Shown: in pieces, positions 52,727-61,254 of the stretch
Position numbering within the stretch: the stretch's first letter is position 1
Layout of the letters: each line of letters begins with the position of its first letter
The notes under the pieces: generated by a model
Database searches by the model: none
What the model saw: only the letters and a program-made list of their open reading frames with translations
Told to the model about the DNA's origin: nothing
Program-made: the position numbers and the translations under genes
Assembly (NCBI GenBank): GCA_040384625.1
Contig: JAZKIW010000111.1
Location: 5,376-69,375, forward strand
Direction: 5' to 3'
Length of the DNA: 64,000 bases
Source: CADEEN01 sp040384625
Lineage (GTDB): Bacteria; Pseudomonadota; Gammaproteobacteria; Burkholderiales; Burkholderiaceae_C

Positions 52727-53355
52727 AGCTGGTGCTGGCGTCCAACAACGCCAAGAAACTCGCTGAATTGCAGGCCCTGTTGTCGGACCTTCCGATCGAA
52801 CTGCTGGGCCAGGGAACCCTGGGCATCGGCGAGGCCGAAGAGCCGCATGTCACCTTCGTCGAGAACGCGCTGGCCAAGGCACGGCACGCGGCACGATCGA
52901 GCGGGCTCGCGGCCATCGCCGACGACTCCGGTCTGTGTGTCGACGCGCTTGGCGGTGCACCGGGCGTGCAGTCGGCCGTGTATGCCGGCAGCGTCGCGAC
53001 GACCGGCGAGCGTGAAGCCCAGCGGCGTGCGCAGGATGCTGCCAACAATGCCTTGTTGCTTGCGCGCATGCGGGGCGTCGTCGACGACCGACGCGCGCGT
53101 TTCGTCAGCACCCTGGTCGCCGTGCGCCACGCCGACGACCCCGAACCCCTGATGGCGATCGGCCGCTGGGAGGCCCGCCTGCTCGACGCACCGCGCGGCG
53201 CCGGCGGCTTCGGCTACGACCCCTTGGTGTGGATCGAATCGCTGGCGGCCAGCGTCGCCGAACTAAGCCCTGCCCAGAAGAACGGCGTAAGTCACCGAGC
53301 ACTCGCGGCCGCGCAGATGCGCGATCTGATGCGCGCTGCCTGGTCGCTGAAGTGA
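52723..53355 (+). CDS. rdgB: dITP/XTP pyrophosphatase (RdgB/HAM1)
   Basis: House-cleaning pyrophosphatase that removes non-canonical purine nucleotides. The 210-residue product starts MKLVLASNNAKKLAELQALL, with ADDSGLCVDALGGAPGVQSAVYAG and GGFGYDPLVWIE as key sites. Slightly longer than usual because of an insert near residue 105. ATGA overlap with rph; hemW follows 1 base after its stop. Confidence 0.95.
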   Translation: MKLVLASNNAKKLAELQALLSDLPIELLGQGTLGIGEAEEPHVTFVENALAKARHAARSSGLAAIADDSGLCVDALGGAPGVQSAVYAGSVATTGEREAQRRAQDAANNALLLARMRGVVDDRRARFVSTLVAVRHADDPEPLMAIGRWEARLLDAPRGAGGFGYDPLVWIESLAASVAELSPAQKNGVSHRALAAAQMRDLMRAAWSLK

Positions 53356-53356
53356 G

Positions 53357-54556
53357 GTGAGCGAAGCCCCGATCCGCATCCACCGCAGGTCGGCCCTGTC
53401 GGCCGAGGCGGTGAGCCTGACCGCGCTGCCTCCGCTGGCGCTCTATGTGCACTTGCCCTGGTGCCTGAAGAAGTGCCCCTACTGCGACTTCAACTCACAC
53501 GAGGCGCGGCCCGGAGGCTTGCCCGAGGCCCGCTACCTCGACGCGCTGACGGCCGATCTCGACGCGGCCCTGCCGCACGTCTGGGGCCGGCGGGTCGTCA
53601 GCGTTTTCATCGGCGGCGGCACGCCCAGCCTGTTCTCGCCCGCTGGCATCGATCGCCTGCTGGCCGACATCCGTGCCCGCCTGCCCCTCGAACCGGGCTG
53701 CGAAGTGACGCTCGAAGCCAATCCCGGGACCTTCGAGCGCGAGCGTTTTCGCGCCTTTCGCGCCGCCGGGGTGACGCGCCTGTCGGTCGGCGTGCAGAGC
53801 TTCGACGATGAGCTGCTGGCGCGCATCGGTCGCGTGCACGACGGCGCGCAAGCGCGCTCTGCGCTGGCCGAAGCGCGCGAGGCCTTCGACACCTTCAACC
53901 TCGACCTGATGTACGCGCTGCCCGGGCAGAGTCTGGCCCAGTTGCAGGCCGACCTCGACACTGCGCTCTCGTTTGAGCCGCCCCACCTGTCGATCTACCA
54001 CCTCACGGTCGAGCCGAACACGGCGTTCGCCAATGCACCGCCGGTCCTGCCCGACGACGACACCGGCAGCGAGATGCTCGATGCGATCGTCGCGCGCACC
54101 CAGGCCGCAGGACTGTCGCGCTACGAGGTGTCGGCCTTCGCGCAGCCCGGCCATCGCTGCGCGCACAACCTCAATTACTGGCAGTTCGGCGACTACCTCG
54201 GCATCGGCGCCGGCGCGCACGGCAAGCTGAGCTTTTCAGACCGCATCCTGCGCCAGGTGCGCTGGCGCGAGCCGGCTATGTACATGGACAAGGCCCTGGC
54301 CGGTCAGGCCGTGTCGAACGAACAGGCTGTGGCGGTCGACCAGTTGCCGGTCGAGTACATGCTCAATGCCCTGCGCCTGGCCGAAGGCTTCGAACTGGCG
54401 CGCTTTGCCGAACGCACCGGTCAATCGATCGCCGTCATCGACGAGGCCTTGCAGCGTGCGCAGGCACGCGGACTCATCGCACGCGACGGCGCGTGGGTGC
54501 GGCCGACGCCGCGCGGCTTCGACTTCCTGAGCGACCTGCAGGCGCTGTTTCTTTGA
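53357..54556 (+). CDS. hemW: Radical SAM heme chaperone HemW
   Basis: HemW binds heme and a 4Fe-4S cluster and was long annotated as coproporphyrinogen III oxidase. The 399-residue product has the radical-SAM motif CLKKCPYCDFNSH, GGGTPSLF, and a HemW C-terminal domain. The additional Cys found in true HemN (CxxxCxxCxC) is absent, which supports HemW. GTG start at 53357. Its last 83 bases are antisense to the end of the LysR gene. Confidence 0.93.
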   Translation: MSEAPIRIHRRSALSAEAVSLTALPPLALYVHLPWCLKKCPYCDFNSHEARPGGLPEARYLDALTADLDAALPHVWGRRVVSVFIGGGTPSLFSPAGIDRLLADIRARLPLEPGCEVTLEANPGTFERERFRAFRAAGVTRLSVGVQSFDDELLARIGRVHDGAQARSALAEAREAFDTFNLDLMYALPGQSLAQLQADLDTALSFEPPHLSIYHLTVEPNTAFANAPPVLPDDDTGSEMLDAIVARTQAAGLSRYEVSAFAQPGHRCAHNLNYWQFGDYLGIGAGAHGKLSFSDRILRQVRWREPAMYMDKALAGQAVSNEQAVAVDQLPVEYMLNALRLAEGFELARFAERTGQSIAVIDEALQRAQARGLIARDGAWVRPTPRGFDFLSDLQALFL

Positions 54557-55466
54557 CGCCGTCGAGCTGGCGCTGCGATTGCGCCAGCTCGGCCAGCAGC
54601 CACTCGCGCAGAGCCGTCAGCGGCGGCCAGTCGCGCAGGCTGGGCAGAAAGGCGAGCCAGTAGCCGTAGGCGCCTTCCTCCTGCATCGACACGGGTGACA
54701 GACGCACGAGGCGGCCGTCCCGCAGCGCGTCGGCAGCGAGGATCTCGCGCGCCAATACGAGGCCGAGGTTCTGCTCGGCCGCCTGCAACATCAGGCCCGC
54801 ATCGTTGAAGTCGGCCACCGGATTGACGCGCGCGCGCACGCCGCCCAGTGCGAACCAGCGTTGCCAAAGCGTGGCGCCGCCAAGCAGCGGCTCGTGAGCC
54901 AGCGTCGCACCGTCGGCTCCGCGTAGGCGGTGCGCGGCGTCGGGCGAACCAAGCACGATCAGCGGCGAATCGGTCAGGGACACCGCTTCGAGCCCACGCC
55001 AGCTACCGCCACCTTGGCGCAGCGCGGCATGGAAACCCTCTCGCTGCAAGTCGATGACGTTCTGCGACGTGTGCAGCTCCAGCGCAATGTCGGGGTGCCG
55101 TTCACGCCAGCGACCCATGCGCGGCAGCAGCCAGCGCTGTGCAAACGAAGACAGCAGGGTGATCCGGATGCGTTGCGCTTCGTTGCCCGAGGCCGCGGCG
55201 GCCGCGCGCAGGCCGTCGTCGAGCTGGGCCAGGGCCGGCTCCACCGCGCGCAGCAAGGCCGCACCCGAAGGATTGAGCACCACGCGTCGGCCACGCCGCG
55301 CGAACAGGACAAACCCGATCTGCTCCTCGAGCAGCTTGATCTGCTGGCTCACTGCGCTGTGCGTCAGATGCAGTTCCTCGGCCGCGGCGCGCAGGTTGGC
55401 CAGGCGCGCGACGGCGCGGAAGGCGGGCAGGGTGTTGAGTGGCAGGCGGCTGGTGCGTTCGGGCAT
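54474..55466 (-). CDS. LysR-family transcriptional regulator
   Basis: A 330-residue LTTR of the GcvA-like group: helix-turn-helix LPAFRAVARLANLRAAAEELHLTHSAVSQQIKLLEEQIG, then a substrate-binding domain (IRITLLSSFAQRWLLPRMGRW, DFNDAGLMLQAAEQNLGLVLAREI). The expected end is near LREWLLAELAQSQRQL; a further 25 or so Ser/Arg-rich residues run antisense into hemW, as if the original stop was lost. It is divergent from a DUF1127 gene with a palindrome between. Confidence 0.92.
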   Translation of the reverse strand: MPERTSRLPLNTLPAFRAVARLANLRAAAEELHLTHSAVSQQIKLLEEQIGFVLFARRGRRVVLNPSGAALLRAVEPALAQLDDGLRAAAAASGNEAQRIRITLLSSFAQRWLLPRMGRWRERHPDIALELHTSQNVIDLQREGFHAALRQGGGSWRGLEAVSLTDSPLIVLGSPDAAHRLRGADGATLAHEPLLGGATLWQRWFALGGVRARVNPVADFNDAGLMLQAAEQNLGLVLAREILAADALRDGRLVRLSPVSMQEEGAYGYWLAFLPSLRDWPPLTALREWLLAELAQSQRQLDGVKETAPAGRSGSRSRAASAAPTRRRVR

Positions 55467-55468
55467 GT

Positions 55469-55487
55469 TGGTAAGTATTGCTTACCA
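55469..55487. promoter_or_regulatory. Likely LysR-type operator
   Basis: TGGTAAG-TATTG-CTTACCA is a perfect 7-bp inverted repeat with a 5-base centre. It contains the LTTR box pattern T-N11-A (TAAGTATTGCTTA). It sits 2 bases upstream of the regulator's ATG and about 80 bases from the DUF1127 start, which fits autorepression and control of the divergent gene. Confidence 0.65.
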
Positions 55488-55568
55488 GAGCATCCAGAAC
55501 AAGTCGATTCCATCCCGGGCTTCCGACAACTATTCTGACCAGCACACGATAACGCCTTGGAGCCCCTC

Positions 55569-55859
55569 ATGCACACCGACTGCTTGCCCCGCCCAATCCC
55601 ACTGCAGCGCTCGTTGGCTGCGCGTGCCCTCGATAGCGTGCTCGACAAGATCGACGAATGGCGCGGGATCCTTCTTAAGCGCCTGGCCGCATACACCGAA
55701 GCCCGCCGCAGCCTCGAGGCCGAACGCGAGCTAACCCGCCTGAGCCCCTACACGCTGCAGGACATCGGTGCGCCGCAAGGCCTGGTCGGCCAAAAGCGCT
55801 GGCAGGAGGAGCACGAGAGTGCCCAGCTCGACCGCCTGCTCAACCTGCGCGGCTGGTAG
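55569..55859 (+). CDS. DUF1127 domain protein
   Basis: A 96-residue protein with a C-terminal DUF1127 (YjiS-like) motif: a long Arg/Glu-rich helix then LTRLSPYTLQDIGAPQGL. Small arginine-rich DUF1127 proteins in other bacteria bind RNA or affect metabolism; this one is longer than the minimal form. It is divergent from a LysR regulator and probably its target. Its end is 12 bp from the convergent cheB stop. Confidence 0.85.
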   Translation: MHTDCLPRPIPLQRSLAARALDSVLDKIDEWRGILLKRLAAYTEARRSLEAERELTRLSPYTLQDIGAPQGLVGQKRWQEEHESAQLDRLLNLRGW

Positions 55860-55871
55860 CGGCGGCGGATC

Positions 55872-56951
55872 CTAGAGTCGGTTCGTCGACAGCCCTGCCG
55901 TGACACGCAGGCGCTCGAGCAGGTGTGGCGCGATCTGCGCCAGCGGCAGCACTTCGTGCACCGCGCCGTGGGCAATCGCCTCGCGCGGCATGCCGAAGAC
56001 GACGCAGCTGGCTTCGTCCTGGGCCAGGTTGTAGGCGCCAGCGTCGCGCATCGCGCGCAGGGCCTTGGCGCCGTCGGCGCCCATGCCCGTGAGCATGATG
56101 CCGAAGGCGTTCGGCCCGACGACACGTGCGGCCGACTCGAAAAGCACTTCGACCGAGGGTTTGTGGCGGTTCACCGGCTCGCCGTCGCGCACGCGAGCGA
56201 TGTAGTTGGCACCCGAGCGTTCGACCGACAGGTGCAGGCCCCCCGGTGCCAGGTAGGCGTGGCCCGGCAGAACGCGCTCGCCGTCGACGGCTTCGGAGAC
56301 GCGGATGCGCGCCAGCCCGTCCAGGCGCTTCGCATAACTGGTGGTGAAACCCGGTGGCATGTGTTGGGTGATCAGCACCGCCGGCGAGTCGGCCGGCAAG
56401 CCGAGCAGCAACTCCTTGGTGGCCTCGGTACCTCCGGTGGAAGCACCGATGAAGACCAGCTTTTCGGTCGAGAGGCGGCCCAGGGTCGCGATCGGTGCCG
56501 GCGCGCTGCCGCCGACGGTCGAGGCAGGCTGCGCAACCGCGCGTCGCACATGCGCGCGCGCAGCGGTGCGAATCTTGTCGGTGATGTCTTCGGCCAGCTG
56601 GCGCATGCCGTCGGCCACGCCGATCTTCGGCTTGGCCACGAAGTCGATGGCGCCGAGTTCCAGCGCACGCAAGGTCACGTCGGCGCCGCGCTCGGTCAGG
56701 GTCGAGACCATCACCACCGGGGTCGGTCGCAGGCGCATCAGTTTGGCGAGGAAGTCGATGCCGTCCATGCGCGGCATCTCCACGTCGAGCGTGATCACGT
56801 CGGGGTCGCTACTGCGGATGACTTCGCGCGCGGCGAGCGGGTCCGCAGCGACCCCCACGCACTGCATGTCGGACTGACGGTCGATGATCTCCTTGAGCAC
56901 GCTGCGGATCAGCGCCGAGTCGTCGACCACCACCACGCGGATCTTGGCCAT
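55872..56951 (-). CDS. cheB: Chemotaxis response regulator protein-glutamate methylesterase CheB
   Basis: CheB removes methyl groups from, and deamidates, chemoreceptors. The 359-residue product has a receiver domain (VVVVDDSALIRSVL; phospho-acceptor Asp56 in LDVEMPRMDG) and a methylesterase domain with catalytic Ser in GASTGG, His in ITQHMPPGFT and Asp in GMGADG. ATG at 56951 is clear. Third gene of cheR-cheD-cheB, 14 bp after cheD. Confidence 0.96.
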   Translation of the reverse strand: MAKIRVVVVDDSALIRSVLKEIIDRQSDMQCVGVAADPLAAREVIRSSDPDVITLDVEMPRMDGIDFLAKLMRLRPTPVVMVSTLTERGADVTLRALELGAIDFVAKPKIGVADGMRQLAEDITDKIRTAARAHVRRAVAQPASTVGGSAPAPIATLGRLSTEKLVFIGASTGGTEATKELLLGLPADSPAVLITQHMPPGFTTSYAKRLDGLARIRVSEAVDGERVLPGHAYLAPGGLHLSVERSGANYIARVRDGEPVNRHKPSVEVLFESAARVVGPNAFGIMLTGMGADGAKALRAMRDAGAYNLAQDEASCVVFGMPREAIAHGAVHEVLPLAQIAPHLLERLRVTAGLSTNRL

Positions 56952-56965
56952 GTCGTGTCCGTGCC

Positions 56966-57616
56966 TCAAAACAGGTCGATGGAACCGCTGCCGCCGGCCA
57001 GGGGCCGCGCCTCGCGCGCGGCGGCGAGTTCCTGGGCTGCCAACGCCACCGCATTCGTCGTCGCCAAGCGCTTGACCATGGCCTTGCCGCTGGCCGGCAG
57101 GAAGCAGACCTTGCGGGCATGGACGTCGAGCACGTCCTTGCTGACCACGGCGATGCGCTCGGTCTTCAGGTAGGCGAGCACGAACTCGGTGTTGCGCTCG
57201 CCGACGTTCAGGCTGTTCATGCCGCCGATCACCGAGCCGCCGCCGAAGACCTTGGCCTCCATCGTCGGGCGCGAAGCGCCGCGCTTGATCAGCTCGTTGA
57301 TCAGCAACTCCATCGCGAAGGCGCCGTATCGGCCGCCGTCGCTGCCGCCGGTCTCGCCGTTGTCGGGCAGCATGAAGTGGTTCAGTCCGCCGATGCGGCG
57401 CTCGCGGTCCCACAAGCAGGCGGCGATGCACGAGCCCAGGGTGGTCATGACCAGGATGTCTTCGTCGTGGACGAAGAACTCGCCCGGCAACACCTTCACA
57501 GCCACGTTCTTGAAGTGCGCGTCGTAGAAGAAGAACGAGGCTTCGCCGGCGCGCCGCGGCGCTGCCTTCAGCTTTGCCAGTCGGGCGCTGCTCGCTGCTG
57601 CGGGATCGGCCGTCAT
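56966..57616 (-). CDS. cheD: Chemoreceptor glutamine deamidase CheD
   Basis: CheD deamidates receptor glutamines and in some species binds CheC. The 216-residue product carries the catalytic Cys63 in TTLGSCIA and His80 in GGLNHFMLP, with GGSDGGRYGAFAMELLIN downstream. N- and C-terminal tails are longer than in the minimal enzyme. The ATG overlaps the cheR stop (ATGA). Confidence 0.95.
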   Translation of the reverse strand: MTADPAAASSARLAKLKAAPRRAGEASFFFYDAHFKNVAVKVLPGEFFVHDEDILVMTTLGSCIAACLWDRERRIGGLNHFMLPDNGETGGSDGGRYGAFAMELLINELIKRGASRPTMEAKVFGGGSVIGGMNSLNVGERNTEFVLAYLKTERIAVVSKDVLDVHARKVCFLPASGKAMVKRLATTNAVALAAQELAAAREARPLAGGSGSIDLF

Positions 57617-58467
57617 ACGCGTTCGTAGACCGTCTTGCCGCGCAGCCGGAACAGGGCGCGCGAGTCGCTGAAGTTCTCCGAATGGCCGACGTAGAGCAGG
57701 CCGCCCGGGCGCATCGCACGGTGCATGCGCTCGAGCACGCGGCGCTGCGTCGGCGCATCGAAGTAGATCATCACGTTGCGGCAGAACACCAGGTCGAAAG
57801 CCTCACCGAAGGACCAGTGCTCGTTCATCAGGTTGAAGGCCTGGAAGTCGATCATCCGTGCCAGCGCCGGCTTGATGCGCATGGCGCCGGCGTTGGTGCC
57901 GGTGCCGCGCTGGAAGTGGAGCTTGAGCCGCTCGACGCTCAGGCCGCGTGCGGCGGCGTCGTAGACCCCTTGCCGCGCGGTGGCCAGCACCTGGGTGTCG
58001 ATGTCGGTGGCCAGCAGGGTCACGGGCGCGTCGGCGCCGAGCGTCTCGGCCACCGTCATTGCGATCGAGTACGGCTCTTCGCCGGTGGAGGCCGCGTTGC
58101 ACCAGATGCGCAGCGCCTTGCCGCGGCGTTCGGCCAGGTCTTCGGCCAGCGCGGTGAAGTGGTGGTTCTCACGGAAAAAGGCGGTCAGGTTGGTCGTCAG
58201 GCAATTGACGAAGGCCTGCCACTCGGGGTCCTGGGCGGCGAGCTGCTCCAGCCACTGCAGGTAGCCGGCGAAGGACTTGTGGCCGGTGTCGCGCAGGCGG
58301 CGCGACAGGCGGCTGTAGACCATCGCCTGCTTGCCCGGATTCAGGCTGATGCCGGCATGCTGGTAGATCAGCTTGCGCACGCGCTCGAAGTCGGCGCCGG
58401 CGAAGGCGAATTCGGCGTCGACGTGCTGCGTGAGCGTGGCTTTGGGGCTGGCGAGGGCGAGGCTCAT
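57613..58467 (-). CDS. cheR: Chemotaxis protein methyltransferase CheR
   Basis: S-adenosylmethionine-dependent methyltransferase acting on receptor glutamates. The 284-residue product has an N-terminal helical domain (FERVRKLIYQHAGISLNPGKQAMVYSRLSRRLR), the SAM-binding NAASTGEEPYS and the CRNVMIYFD block. ATG at 58467 (MSLALAS). The receptor at 3.2-4.9 kb ends in a pentapeptide of the type CheR binds. No cheA/cheW/cheY lies here, so cheRDB is a separate unit. Confidence 0.95.
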   Translation of the reverse strand: MSLALASPKATLTQHVDAEFAFAGADFERVRKLIYQHAGISLNPGKQAMVYSRLSRRLRDTGHKSFAGYLQWLEQLAAQDPEWQAFVNCLTTNLTAFFRENHHFTALAEDLAERRGKALRIWCNAASTGEEPYSIAMTVAETLGADAPVTLLATDIDTQVLATARQGVYDAAARGLSVERLKLHFQRGTGTNAGAMRIKPALARMIDFQAFNLMNEHWSFGEAFDLVFCRNVMIYFDAPTQRRVLERMHRAMRPGGLLYVGHSENFSDSRALFRLRGKTVYERV

Positions 58468-58621
58468 GGGCTTGGGGCGAGCGCGGGCCGACGTGGCACG
58501 CGCTCGAGTGGCTGCCGGAGTCTGACCCGGCGCGGCCACCGGGCAGACCGCAAAGTGGCGCCCCTTTCCGGGCCATTTCCAGGGCGTTCGCGCAGGCCCC
58601 GCTGCTAGACTGGCCCTCACC

Positions 58622-59401
58622 TTGAACGAGCCCCAGCCTCCTGCCGATGCGAAGGCGCCGCCAGCGGCGGCAGTCGGCGACGCGGCCGCGCTCAGGCTCG
58701 ATGCGGCCCTGTCGCTGTTGCGCCAGTCGGGGCATGAAGCGCCGCCCGGCGAGGCCGGCAGTGCGGCCTGGCTGCAGGGCTTGATCGACGCCCTGTGCGA
58801 ACTGTCCAGCCGCGATGCGCTGACCGGACTGGCCAACCGGCGCCACTTCGAGATGGTCCTGGCACGCGAGATCGACCGTGTCGCGCGGGCTGGCGAGCCG
58901 GCTCTGCTGCTGATCCTGGACATCGACCACTTCAAGCTCGTCAACGACAACCACGGCCACGCCGCGGGCGACCTGGTGTTGAAGGCCGTGGCCGAGGCCC
59001 TGCTCGAATGCGTCCGCCCGATGGACACGGTGGCGCGCATCGGCGGCGAGGAATTCGCCATCGTGCTGCCGAACTGCCCGCCGGCCTTTGGTCCGACGGT
59101 GGCCGAGCGCATGCGCGCGCGCGTCGAGCGCCGGCCGGTACCGATCGGCCTGTCGCAGCACATCTCCGTCACCGTCAGCCTGGGCGGCGCCTTCGCGCCG
59201 CAATGGGTGCGTTCGTCGGTGCGGCTGTGGCTCGAACGCGCCGACTTGCAGCTCTACAACGCCAAGGCATCGGGTCGCAACCGCTCGGTCTTCGAACCGG
59301 CCGCGGTGTCGTTGGTGACGGCCGAGGAGAAGGGCCTGCTCTTCAGCCCGTCGCAGTTCGGTGCCGACGATCCAGACGACCTTGAAGTGACCGACGCATG
59401 A
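58622..59401 (+). CDS. Diguanylate cyclase (GGDEF domain)
   Basis: A cytoplasmic 259-residue protein with a short helical N-terminus and a GGDEF domain whose active site is GGEEF (141-145; ARIGGEEFAI), the catalytic variant. LDIDHFKLVNDNHGHAAGD is complete. I see no RxxD inhibitory site at the expected place. The start appears to be TTG at 58622. ATGA overlap with the FlhG-like gene suggests coupled expression of c-di-GMP synthesis and flagellar number control. Confidence 0.9.
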   Translation: MNEPQPPADAKAPPAAAVGDAAALRLDAALSLLRQSGHEAPPGEAGSAAWLQGLIDALCELSSRDALTGLANRRHFEMVLAREIDRVARAGEPALLLILDIDHFKLVNDNHGHAAGDLVLKAVAEALLECVRPMDTVARIGGEEFAIVLPNCPPAFGPTVAERMRARVERRPVPIGLSQHISVTVSLGGAFAPQWVRSSVRLWLERADLQLYNAKASGRNRSVFEPAAVSLVTAEEKGLLFSPSQFGADDPDDLEVTDA

Positions 59402-60180
59402 CAGATCCTGCCCTCCCGAGCGACCGGCGCGCGCGCATCACCGCCATCACCAGCGGCAAGGGCGGCGTTGGCAAGACCTTCGTTTCGGCCAACCTGGCCG
59501 CGGCGCTGGCCCAGCGCGGCGAGCGTGTGCTGGTGCTCGATGCCGACCTCGGCCTGGCCAATCTCGACGTGGTGCTGAACCTGTTCCCGAAGATCACCCT
59601 GCACGACGTCTTCACCGGCAAGCACCGGCTCGAGGATGCCATCGTGCCGGTGGCGGGCGGCTTCTCGGTCCTGCTGGCGGGCTCGGGCATGGTCGAGTAT
59701 TCGCGCCTGACGCCCGAGGTGCGCGACCAGTTGCTGTCGACCATTGAGGCCGTCACGCCGCGCTTCGACCGCGTGCTGCTCGACACCGGCGCCGGTATCT
59801 CCGATGTGGTCCTGTACACGATCTCGCTGGCCCACGATGTGCTCGTGGTCACGACGCCCGAACCGACGGCGATGACCGATGCCTACGCCACAATCAAGGT
59901 CCTGGCGAGCACCCAAGGCCGGCGCGATTTGCAGTTGGTGGTCAACCAGGTGCTCAAGCCGGGCGAGGGCCGCAGCATCCGCGGGCAGCTGCAGCAGGTC
60001 ATCGATCGGTATGTCAGCCCGGGCCTGGATGCGCCGGTCAAGCTTGACCTGGTCGGTGAGGTCCCGGTCGACCCGGCCGTGCGCGAAGCCGTGCAGAAAC
60101 GGCAGTTGCTGCTCGATCTCTATCCGGGTTCGGCGGCGGGCCAAGCCGTCGTGGCGCTGGCGGCGCGAATACTGCGGTGA
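59398..60180 (+). CDS. flhG: MinD/ParA-family ATPase FlhG (FleN-like)
   Basis: A 260-residue ATPase with the deviant Walker A KGGVGKT (21-27), DADLGLANLDVVLNLFP and a C-terminal amphipathic stretch. These fit FlhG/FleN, which limits flagellar number and can oppose the flagellar master activator. flhF, its usual neighbour, is not here, so the symbol is tentative. It overlaps the GGDEF gene upstream and the haemoglobin gene downstream (GTGA). Confidence 0.82.
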   Translation: MTDPALPSDRRARITAITSGKGGVGKTFVSANLAAALAQRGERVLVLDADLGLANLDVVLNLFPKITLHDVFTGKHRLEDAIVPVAGGFSVLLAGSGMVEYSRLTPEVRDQLLSTIEAVTPRFDRVLLDTGAGISDVVLYTISLAHDVLVVTTPEPTAMTDAYATIKVLASTQGRRDLQLVVNQVLKPGEGRSIRGQLQQVIDRYVSPGLDAPVKLDLVGEVPVDPAVREAVQKRQLLLDLYPGSAAGQAVVALAARILR

Positions 60181-60563
60181 GCGGCACAACGGCGTTTGCC
60201 TTGCTCGGCGGCGAGCCAGGTGTGCGTGCGCTGGTCGACCGCTTCTACGATCTGATGGACCTCGAGCCCGCCTATGCGGGACTGCGTCGCCTCCACCCGG
60301 ACACGCTCGCCGGCTCGCGCGACAAGCTGCACTGGTTTCTGTGTGGCTGGCTCGGTGGGCCCGACCTGTACCAGGAACGCTTCGGCCACCCGCGCCTGCG
60401 CGCGCGGCACCTGCCCTACGCCATCGGCATCGCCGAGCGCGACCAGTGGCTGGCCTGCATGCGGCAGGCGCTGACCGAAACCGGCGCAGAGACAGCGCTG
60501 GCGGATCGCCTACACACGGCCTTCGTCGGCACCGCGGACTGGATGCGCAACAAGGGCGGCTGA
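60177..60563 (+). CDS. Group II truncated haemoglobin
   Basis: A 128-residue trHbII. The heme-binding region RFGHPRLRARHLPYAIGIAERDQW has the proximal His in RARH and the conserved Trp of group II near its end. Such proteins bind oxygen and may detoxify NO. GTG start overlaps the FlhG stop. Its presence beside a cyclase and FlhG adds a possible oxygen/NO link to motility control. Confidence 0.9.
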   Translation: MSGTTAFALLGGEPGVRALVDRFYDLMDLEPAYAGLRRLHPDTLAGSRDKLHWFLCGWLGGPDLYQERFGHPRLRARHLPYAIGIAERDQWLACMRQALTETGAETALADRLHTAFVGTADWMRNKGG

Positions 60564-60590
60564 TCGACGAACCCCCAATCCCTCGCTGCG

Positions 60591-60617
60591 CTCGCGCCCC
60601 GGAGCGCTCCGCGCGAG
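60591..60617. terminator. Bidirectional hairpin between convergent genes
   Basis: CTCGCGC (60591-60597) pairs with GCGCGAG (60611-60617), and the loop contains the self-complementary CGGAGCGCTCCG. It sits in the 58-bp gap between the convergent haemoglobin and smr genes. No T-run is present. Confidence 0.45.
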
Positions 60618-60621
60618 GCGC

Positions 60622-61254
60622 TCAGCCGCGCAACAGCACCAGCAGGGCGCCGTGGCCGCCATCGGCGGCGCTGGCCTGGGTGAAGGCGATGACCTGGTCC
60701 TTCTGCACCAGCCAGCGTTTGACCTTGTCCTTCAGCACCGGCTCGCGGCCGGGCGAGCCATTGCCCTTACCGTGGACCACGCGCACGCAGCGCAGACCCT
60801 CGCGTTCGGCCTGGCGGATGAAGGCCGAGAGCGCGTCGCGCGCCTGGTCGCGGCGCAGGCCGTGCAGGTCGAGCTGGCGCTGGATCGACCACTGGCCGCG
60901 GCGCAGCCGGCTCAGCACATCGGGGCCGATGCCCGCGCGGCGGTAACTCAGCGCCGCGTCGGTGTCGAGCAGGGTGCTGACGTCGAGATCGTCCGACAGG
61001 GTCGCGGCCAGGGCGCGCGCCTCGTCCTGCTGGCGCTGGCGCGGCTCGGGTGCCACGGCGGGGCGCGGCAGATCGGCGCGCTCGCCCTGGACCTGGGGCG
61101 TGACGGTGCCGACCGTGATGCGGAAGCGATCGCGGTCGATGCGCGCGCGCGCGGCCGCCTGCGCCTCGGCCTCGCGCCGCGCTGCCTCTTCGCGTGCCTT
61201 GATCGCTATGCGTTCCTTCAGCGCGGCCAGGCGAGCGAGATCGGTCGCCTTCAT
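60622..61254 (-). CDS. Smr-domain protein
   Basis: A 210-residue protein with an N-terminal charged, coiled-coil-like region and a C-terminal Smr domain (LDLHGLRRDQARDAL, VRVVHGKGNGSPGREPVLKDKV). Smr domains of MutS2-like proteins are nucleases; stand-alone forms act on branched DNA or RNA. ATG at 61254 overlaps the stop of the degraded radC (ATGA). Confidence 0.9.
   Translation of the reverse strand: MKATDLARLAALKERIAIKAREEAARREAEAQAAARARIDRDRFRITVGTVTPQVQGERADLPRPAVAPEPRQRQQDEARALAATLSDDLDVSTLLDTDAALSYRRAGIGPDVLSRLRRGQWSIQRQLDLHGLRRDQARDALSAFIRQAEREGLRCVRVVHGKGNGSPGREPVLKDKVKRWLVQKDQVIAFTQASAADGGHGALLVLLRG

Noticed and set aside
55872..57758. A 628-codon frame that would extend CheB at its N-terminus
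   Set aside because: The upstream part is antisense-like shadow of cheD and cheR codons. CheB has a clear start at 56951 with the receiver domain immediately after it.
57613..59172. A CheR with a long N-terminal extension antisense to the GGDEF gene
   Set aside because: The extension has no similarity to anything and overlaps a certain gene. The ATG at 58467 gives the normal CheR length.
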